Shown: positions 58,072-64,000 of the stretch, piece after piece | Layout: every line of letters begins with the position of its first letter | Numbering within the stretch: position 1 is the stretch's first letter | Assembly (NCBI GenBank): GCA_011317545.1 | Contig: WUJK01000001.1 | Location: 3,329,001 to 3,393,000 of the forward strand | DNA from: Coniella vitis | Taxonomy: Eukaryota > Ascomycota > Sordariomycetes > Diaporthales > Schizoparmaceae | DNA length: 64,000 nucleotides | Direction of reading: 5' to 3' | Made by a program: the position numbers and the translations under genes | Notes under the pieces: model-generated | What the model saw: only the letters and a program-made list of their open reading frames with translations | What the model was told of the DNA's origin: nothing | Database searches by the model: none

Positions 58072-59285
58072 ATGAACGCGCCCGACCGGTCAGTTTTCCC
58101 CTCTAGGTTGTCTACTTATCGAACCTATACCCGCCTTCCTTAACGGAGCAAGCATCTTCTGTATCTCAAGTAGGCGCGGTGCACGATGGATGGGCTACCA
58201 AGTGGTTGTATGGAGCGGAGTACGGGGCTTTGTGGTGAAACTCAGACAGCGCATAGTGTGTCTGGGTAATGGGAAGTGCGGGTTATTGTTCAGCAGGCAT
58301 TCTACTATCGGTGTTGGGGTTGTCATTGTTGCCATCACAGTCCAACCAAACTCTGTGCCACGCGTGGAAGCCTATCGTGTTTGGTACAGCAGTGGTGACG
58401 GATATGTGGGCACTTCAAGAAGGCAGCGCATCGCAGGTAGCGGGTGAAGGCTTGGGGTTGTTTTTTCTTTTGGCCCAAATCACAACCACCCTTCTACACC
58501 AAGATACCCTCCTCCTCAGAAGCGAAATCCCCTCTTTGCGCCCAAATCACATCTTATCTACCGCATTGTAATCCATCAAAACCCCACGTACGAAGCCATC
58601 ACCATTGTCATCATCATGGATCCGGGTTGCCACTGGGACGGTTGGGCTGAGAGCGTGGCGGAATTCCCTCCCAAGTCAGCGCCCTCATCGATTCCTTCGT
58701 GCCATTGCGTCCGATCTGCGCTTGCTTTCAGATTACAACGAACTCGCCATACTGATGGTGAGGCTCACAGGTTCGAGCTCTTCCTTCTCGGTGAAGGCGA
58801 AAAGAAAATTGCCGAGACCCCTTTCCCTCGTAAGTTCTCACGGGTGCGGAACTGTGGCGCGACCGCGTCATTGTAGGCCCGACGTTCTGCTCACACTTCG
58901 CGACCAAGGCATGTCCAACTGCTCCGACTTTCTCATCAAGAAGGAAGATCACACTGTCGGAAACCTTGTATCAGAACATCTCAAGCAGCACCCCCACGTT
59001 CTGATGGCCGGCTATAAAGGTAAGCATGTCTCCGCCTTTCATTCATCTCAAAGCGCAACAGCTAATGGCGAAATCTCAGTTCCTCACCCCAACGTGCCCG
59101 AGCTCTTCATCCGTGTCCAGACCGATGGCAGCATTACGCCCAAAGACGCGTTTGTCGAAGTCTGTCGCGACCTGATCAGCAAATTTGCCCAGTTGGGCCG
59201 CGAGTTTACGCGCGAATATGAGCTCCGTCGCATGGCGACTGCTGGACCCAGCAACGGTGACGGTGGTGCCAACGGCGGCTTTTAG
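58072..59285 (+). CDS. RPB11: RNA polymerase II subunit RPB11
   Basis: Four exons, 58072-58088, 58771-58829, 58909-59019 and 59080-59285 (introns 682, 79 and 60 nt), give 130 residues. The first exon encodes only MNAPDR, and splicing yields MNAPDRFELFLLGEGEKKI, the exact start expected of RPB11. Further motifs are KKEDHTVGNL, VLMAGYKVPHPNVPE rebuilt across the last intron, and FIRVQTDGSITPKDAF. It pairs with RPB3 in Pol II assembly, in the nucleus. The second acceptor (58908) was chosen because it gives PRMSNCSDF, matching family spacing. The last intron is stop-free and a multiple of three. Confidence 0.92.
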
Positions 59286-59921
59286 CATAGCTACGGTAGC
59301 ATTAGTGGCGGCAGCGGCCTTGGCCTTGCTAGCCTTTGGGTCGTGTTGATTGGAAGAGGTGTTCTCATCGGAACAGGTCTCGGGCTTGCCTGGGTAGGCG
59401 GCTCACTGTGCTTCTCCATGGTCAAAGCAGTCCCCATCTGCTCGGTGTTTACGGCGTTGGTGGTCAGGCCCTGGCTCGTAAAGGAAAATGAACGGGTCTC
59501 TTCTTCGGCAGGTTTTGGAAAAAAACAATTGAAAGAATGAAAACACATGGCCGGTCTTGATGCATGAAACGAACGGCGCCGGCTCGTCTTGTGCGAAAGC
59601 GTCGCTATAGAGAGGTGTACATGGCATAGACACATAATACACGACGAGATGGACGGCCGAATACCTATTTGCGATACCAGGAAAGAAGATTTTACACTTT
59701 GTTCGGTCTTTTGAGTCTTGAACGAGAGCTCTTGTGCTACTTCCCTAAATGCCTGACTTCTTTAACGGTCAGATTTTTAATATGGAATTCAGGACGTGCT
59801 ATAATCCGCCACCTTGGCAGTTCCATTGAGAATCCATTCCAACCCCATCCACCTGCACAGTCAGGTTGACTGCTGATAAACCAGAAGAATCACTCCGTGC
59901 TTCGCAAATTTCGCACCCTGA
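59286..59921. other. Convergent spacer
   Basis: 636 bp between RPB11 and LSM5, no supported gene. Confidence 0.5.
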
Positions 59922-60535
59922 TCATGCTGCCGCCACAGGCCCTTCGCCTCCAGGGATGAGCTAGGTGAAGTCAGCTTCAAATGGACCCTAGTGATTCTGA
60001 GCCTGAAAAAGTGCCGTACCATGCATATGTTGTTACCGTTCAGCAAGATCTTGGACAGCTTCGTGGCATTCCCGGCATAATCGCTGCCAAATAGTACATC
60101 GGAGTCAGTGTCACCTCTATGACGGCCATTCCAGCTTGTAATGGTTTCCTTACAACTCTGTCACATCCTCCAACACGATGTCTATCCACCCAGTCAGCTC
60201 TTAACCATTTACTCTTAAGAAAGGTCACCTGTGCCCGTAACACTTACTGACGTAATCATCGAAACCAAGAAGTGTGCCGCTGAACTCTGCAGACAAAAGA
60301 AACACATATTGATATCAGCCTTCAACATGATATGTGGTCTGCGACAGACTTATGGGAGAGGTTGTAATGGAATATATGTAACATACCCCGGTCACCCTTC
60401 ATGATAACCCATATCCTGGAGCCGACGCACTTGTCGACGAGCTCTATATCGGAGGAGGGTCAGTTCGAATGCTCTCGCCAGATGCTGCGTCCTTGGGGCT
60501 GGGAACTCACCCAGCGGTTGCACTAGAGACGCCAT
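59922..60535 (-). CDS. LSM5: U6 snRNA-associated Sm-like protein LSm5
   Basis: Six exons: 60535-60511, 60443-60387, 60286-60248, 60181-60154, 60083-60020 and 59960-59922. All five introns are GT...AG, 59-100 nt. Spliced length 252 nt, giving 83 residues. The product reads as a complete LSm5: MASLVQPLELVDKC, GSRIWVIMKGDREFSGTLLGFDDYV, NIVLEDVTEFD, KLSKILLNGNNICMLIPGG (given in parts). The Sm1 and Sm2 motifs are both present. It is part of the Lsm2-8 ring on U6 snRNA and of the Lsm1-7 decay ring. No single exon exceeds 64 nt, so the gene is invisible to ORF scanning. Confidence 0.94.
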
Positions 60536-61403
60536 CGTTTATGTGTCTGTTCTGTCGACGGGAGGGACGGAATATTGGCTGAAAATGACAATGCCGAAAC
60601 CCTATGGATCGGTTTTGTTGAGTTCGTGGATGCCTTTTGGCGTTGTAGTTGTGTTGCTTTGGGGTCTGTTAGGCTCGAGTATTGCAAACGTTGGTCCAGT
60701 GGATCGCTCTAGCCGGTTATTGACCAACTGAAGGGTGTTGAGCCACTCTGGATTACCTGGATCCCGCCTTAGCCGTCAGTGCTCAGCAAACCACTGCAAG
60801 GGTCCCGCCTTCATAGTGTAGTGCCAAAGCCCCCCAAAAAGCCCCCAATAAGCACAACTCCCAGCTCCACCAGTGCGCGTGTCCAGCGCGTGTCCCACCC
60901 ATCAACTGATCTTGAGAACCAGAAGGACCCCAATTCGCATTCTCAACCAGTGCATTATCCCTGCCCTTACTTCGCTGCCTAGCTGCCTACCTGACTTCCA
61001 TTTCCTGTCAAAATTCCCCTGCTCACCGATCCTCGGTCACCTCTTTTGTTCTCCATTTGTCGTCCCCCGAAGTTCATTTCTGTCTAAAGCATTGGACAGG
61101 CGTCGTAACCTCCATGGTCTGACTATAATGACGGCTGGACAGCATGGCGCCGGGTTACTGTCGACTGGAACCAACAAAGCGCACGTTATAACAATGAGTC
61201 TCGGACATTCTCGTCTGCCGGGTATTGTTGCTCTTGGACAGGTTGTGACTCGGACAAGACCCTTGGTGTGAGTTCGAGATCCTGGAGCGGAGAGAGCACA
61301 CAAGTAAAAACACGGACTTTTATCTTGACAGTTTCACTAATCTGCTTTATTTCCTAACCACAGTAGTAGCAGCGCAAACCCAAGCCGCACAAGTTTTCGA
61401 GAG
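60536..61403. other. Divergent spacer
   Basis: 868 bp between LSM5 and the exonuclease gene. No supported gene; frames near 60873-61271 are short and lack protein-like features. Confidence 0.45.
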
Positions 61404-63152
61404 ATGTCCACCGCCGGCAATGGTGCAAATAACAACAGCCATCCTCCAAATTGGAGGCTCTGGCATCCTAGCCGGGGCATTGTCTTTCAACAACCACAAC
61501 CTTTATACCCTTCGCTCAATATCGCAAGCTATAGCACCCATGCTTCATTAGCAGCCGCTCCTGAGCACGAACAACCGGGCCTGCTAGTACAACGAGACCA
61601 GAGCGCTGAACCACAGCCGGCTGAGGAGAGCAGCGCGGCTGCGGACGAAGAATGCGGCGACGATACACTACCTATACCCAGCGAAGGGCAGCCCGAACGA
61701 CTTAATGCCGCGCACGACCCAGACGAAGGCGTTCTGCGCGCACCACACACGACCCTCGAGTTCAAGATTCCCGATGAGCTCTTCCAAGCCGCCAAACAAG
61801 CTCCCGAGGGCACGCGCGAGTCCTATTGGTCACACTTGCTGTACCGTGGCCCAGACCTAGACAACGACCGCAAGGGCAAGATACGCGTACATTACTGCAA
61901 GAACGCCTCGGCTGCTGAACAAGCACTCCAAACACTCTTGGGGGAGAAAATCCTTGGTCTTGATTTGGAATGGGAGACAAGATCGTACAAAAACGCGGGG
62001 GTCCGCAGAAACGTTTCGTTGGTCCAGCTCGCCAGCCCTAGCCGAGTCGTGCTCCTGCACCTGGCGATGTATCCCCGGGACGATTTTGTCACACCAACGT
62101 TGCGCAAGCTCATCGAAGACCCCGACGTACTGAAATTGGGCGTGTGTATCAAGGGTGATTGTACACGACTGAGGAATTACCTTGGTCTCGATGCGCGTGG
62201 CGTGTTCGAGCTGAGCCATTTATTCAAGCAGGTCCGGTATTCTGCCAGCCAGCCGCACTTGGTCGACAAGAGACCCATCAACCTTGCCACCCTATGTAAG
62301 GAAGTTTTTGGTCTCCCCATGCTCAAGGATGCCGATGTGCGAATGAGCAGCTGGGGGCAATCGCTCGACTTGGACCAGATCAATTACTCCGTTTCAGACG
62401 CATACTCTGCGGTGCAGATTTTCTCGACGCTCGACTACCAACGCGAACAGATGGACCCCAAACCAGACTTGCCGTTCCCTGTTGAGGAGAACAAACTGAT
62501 ACCACTCCCAGAGGGCGTAAAATATGCCAAAAAGTCGAGTACCAGTAAAACCTCGACACCAGTCGTGGACGCAGCACCCGCAGAGTCGGCACGCGATGCA
62601 GGCGAGGCTGTCGACACATTGACGCATCAGGACTTAAGTCCAGAGGTGTCTGTGGAATGCGAAGAAGAGCTACAGGATATCTTTGCCAAGTTAGGTCTTG
62701 ATAATATCGAAAATCTCGACGAGGAAATGTTAGCAGCTTCGATTGACACTGCACCAGAGGCCGTGTCTTCACCAGCGCCGCAAGCAACATCAACACCTGA
62801 TTTTCGAGTCTTGGCCGCAGAGGCTTGCCTGGCAGCGTACCAACAGTCCAAAGAAGCCAATGGCGGCAAGTTAAATGCCGCACCCGCCGCATTAACAGCC
62901 TATTTCATCTGGCAAGCCGATGCCAACCTCAATTTTGGCGACGTGGCAAGCCTTCTCCGCGATCCGCCGCTAAAAACCTCGACCGTGGCCTCGTACATTG
63001 TGTCGAGCGTCGAGGCCGAGTATCTCCCCTTTGATGAGAATCGCATGACGACGGAGATCGCTGCGGTTGTGGCCAGCGATGTGATGGGCAAACGGTACTT
63101 TACGAAATGGCGAGCACTCAGCCAGAGGCAAGCATCCATCAACAAGGAATAA
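61404..63152 (+). CDS. DEDDy-type 3'-5' exonuclease domain protein (Werner/RNase D fold)
   Basis: Intronless, 582 residues. A polar N-terminus (1-120) may include a targeting sequence. The exonuclease domain spans about 160-355: Exo I ILGLDLEWE (Asp and Glu), Exo II LGVCIKGDCTRLRNYL (Asp), and Exo III YSVSDAYSAVQ, where Tyr-x3-Asp marks the DEDDy class. All four acidic metal ligands and the Tyr are present. An acidic linker and a helical C-terminal domain (about 470-575, LAAEACLAAYQQSKEANGG, SYIVSSVEAEY) follow, possibly HRDC-like or winged-helix. Known relatives trim DNA or RNA 3' ends. Substrate is not deducible here. Confidence 0.88.
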   Translation: MSTAGNGANNNSHPPNWRLWHPSRGIVFQQPQPLYPSLNIASYSTHASLAAAPEHEQPGLLVQRDQSAEPQPAEESSAAADEECGDDTLPIPSEGQPERLNAAHDPDEGVLRAPHTTLEFKIPDELFQAAKQAPEGTRESYWSHLLYRGPDLDNDRKGKIRVHYCKNASAAEQALQTLLGEKILGLDLEWETRSYKNAGVRRNVSLVQLASPSRVVLLHLAMYPRDDFVTPTLRKLIEDPDVLKLGVCIKGDCTRLRNYLGLDARGVFELSHLFKQVRYSASQPHLVDKRPINLATLCKEVFGLPMLKDADVRMSSWGQSLDLDQINYSVSDAYSAVQIFSTLDYQREQMDPKPDLPFPVEENKLIPLPEGVKYAKKSSTSKTSTPVVDAAPAESARDAGEAVDTLTHQDLSPEVSVECEEELQDIFAKLGLDNIENLDEEMLAASIDTAPEAVSSPAPQATSTPDFRVLAAEACLAAYQQSKEANGGKLNAAPAALTAYFIWQADANLNFGDVASLLRDPPLKTSTVASYIVSSVEAEYLPFDENRMTTEIAAVVASDVMGKRYFTKWRALSQRQASINKE

Positions 63153-63467
63153 GAATAAGGTAGATAAGATGATAGAATTGGCAATTAGGCGCATGGGTTT
63201 TGGTCGGACAGGCTTTATCATCATGAGGTGGATTGGATCAACTACGCAATCGATTCTGTGACTGGAATGGACTTTGTTTATTACGCAGGAACGCACAATA
63301 CCTGGGAGGTTTTAGAGCGTCCTCAGTATTTCTTAGGTGGCAGTGATCAGGTTTTCATCTTTATTTTGGGGGGTATAACCTCTGTTTTATCATATGGTAT
63401 CTGAAGTTTTCTCCTTGTTTCAGTTTCTATTCGTCACCTCTCCGTACCTGTATTTCCAATATCCCTC
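63153..63467. other. Convergent spacer
   Basis: 315 bp, no coding signal. Confidence 0.5.
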
Positions 63468-64000
63468 TCATGAAGCAATGATATCTCTTCCTCTATTGAT
63501 TTGTACCCGCTTGTCCTCGCCGCCACTTACGATACCCCAGGTTTGATCCCACACAACACTAAACACCTTGCACCCTTCTCCTGCAAGCGGACGCTTCTTG
63601 CCGCCCTTGCTCTCACGCTCAATGACATACACAGCCTCGCTGACACCACCACCAACAGCAGCATCCTCGTTCTTGCTGGCTGGTCGGACGCTTCGCAAAT
63701 CCCAGATGCGGCAGGTGCCGTCATGTGAGCCAGATACCAGCGAGTGCTCGTTGTCCGGACACTTGGCTACAGAGACAACCTTGTTCACGTGGCCGCGCAG
63801 CGTCATAATTGATGTCCTAGCCTGCGATTCTCTCGGGTCGACCAGCACAACGTTACGTAGCGATGTACCGGCAGCCAGCAAGGGGCTCCCGCTAGGTCCT
63901 GGCACGGCGCACAAGGACAGCAGCGCGCTCGACGCTGGTATCGTGCTGACTTTGGTCATAGTCGTGAGGTCAATTGTGTGCAGATCGTGGTCCTGGCCTG
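63468..64000 (-). CDS. YTM1: Ribosome biogenesis WD40 protein YTM1, C-terminal part (5' end beyond window)
   Basis: The frame is open to the right edge, so only the last about 177 residues are visible. WD40 blades are seen: LRGHVNKVVSVAKCPDNEHSLVSGSHDGTCRIWDLR (in parts) followed by a Ser/Gly loop, VFSVVWDQTWGIVSGGEDKRVQINRG, and the C-terminus. This matches the end of Ytm1 (WDR12), which with Nop7 and Erb1 forms a complex needed for 27S pre-rRNA processing and 60S assembly in the nucleolus; Rea1 removes it. Confidence 0.9.
   Translation of the reverse strand, partial: GQDHDLHTIDLTTMTKVSTIPASSALLSLCAVPGPSGSPLLAAGTSLRNVVLVDPRESQARTSIMTLRGHVNKVVSVAKCPDNEHSLVSGSHDGTCRIWDLRSVRPASKNEDAAVGGGVSEAVYVIERESKGGKKRPLAGEGCKVFSVVWDQTWGIVSGGEDKRVQINRGRDIIAS

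Overview
This window is nuclear DNA of a filamentous ascomycete (Pezizomycotina). The signs are short introns (about 50-80 nt) with GT...AG ends and CTNAC-like branch points, one-gene-one-promoter spacing, an intron-bearing tRNA-Pro, fungal families such as GH43, Ser/Thr-rich wall protein, vacuolar Vhc1 and Avt3, and histidine biosynthesis HIS3. The class is not certain. I rebuilt most gene models by hand-splicing, and total exon lengths divide by three where stated.

The left arm (1-9.1 kb) is the most interesting part. After the 3' end of a type I membrane protein comes a gasdermin-like gene (2079-2912, +). It lies tail-to-tail with a gene for a large subtilisin-family (S8) serine protease carrying an N-terminal regulatory half (3093-6134, -). 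This is the arrangement of the characterised HET-Q1/HET-Q2 regulated cell death pair of Podospora. A third gene, divergent from the protease across a 332-bp promoter, encodes an AcuF-like C2H2 protein ending in six C...C-x2-H repeats and a zinc ribbon (6467-9116, +). It could be an accessory of the same locus.

9.3-31 kb holds mostly housekeeping and secreted functions: tRNA-Pro(UGG), CBF5, a 4.4-kb gene-poor stretch, a secreted GH43, a second type I membrane protein, HIS3, a small Rcf2-like mitochondrial-type protein, RFC4, a small fungal membrane protein, a secreted PEBP-family protein and an AMID/FSP1-like flavoprotein.

31-49 kb: dolichol kinase SEC59, a 3.5-kb non-coding stretch, a GPI-anchored Ser/Thr-rich wall protein, a FAM32A homologue with an apparent frameshift at an A7 run, a possible small secreted protein, a small disordered protein, a COG0523 metal-chaperone GTPase and a long disordered protein.

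49-64 kb: the vacuolar cation-chloride cotransporter Vhc1 and the vacuolar amino acid exporter Avt3 sit head to head, followed by RPB11, LSM5 (six exons for 83 residues), a DEDDy 3'-5' exonuclease and the 3' end of the ribosome-biogenesis factor YTM1. No transposon, CRISPR or rRNA was found.
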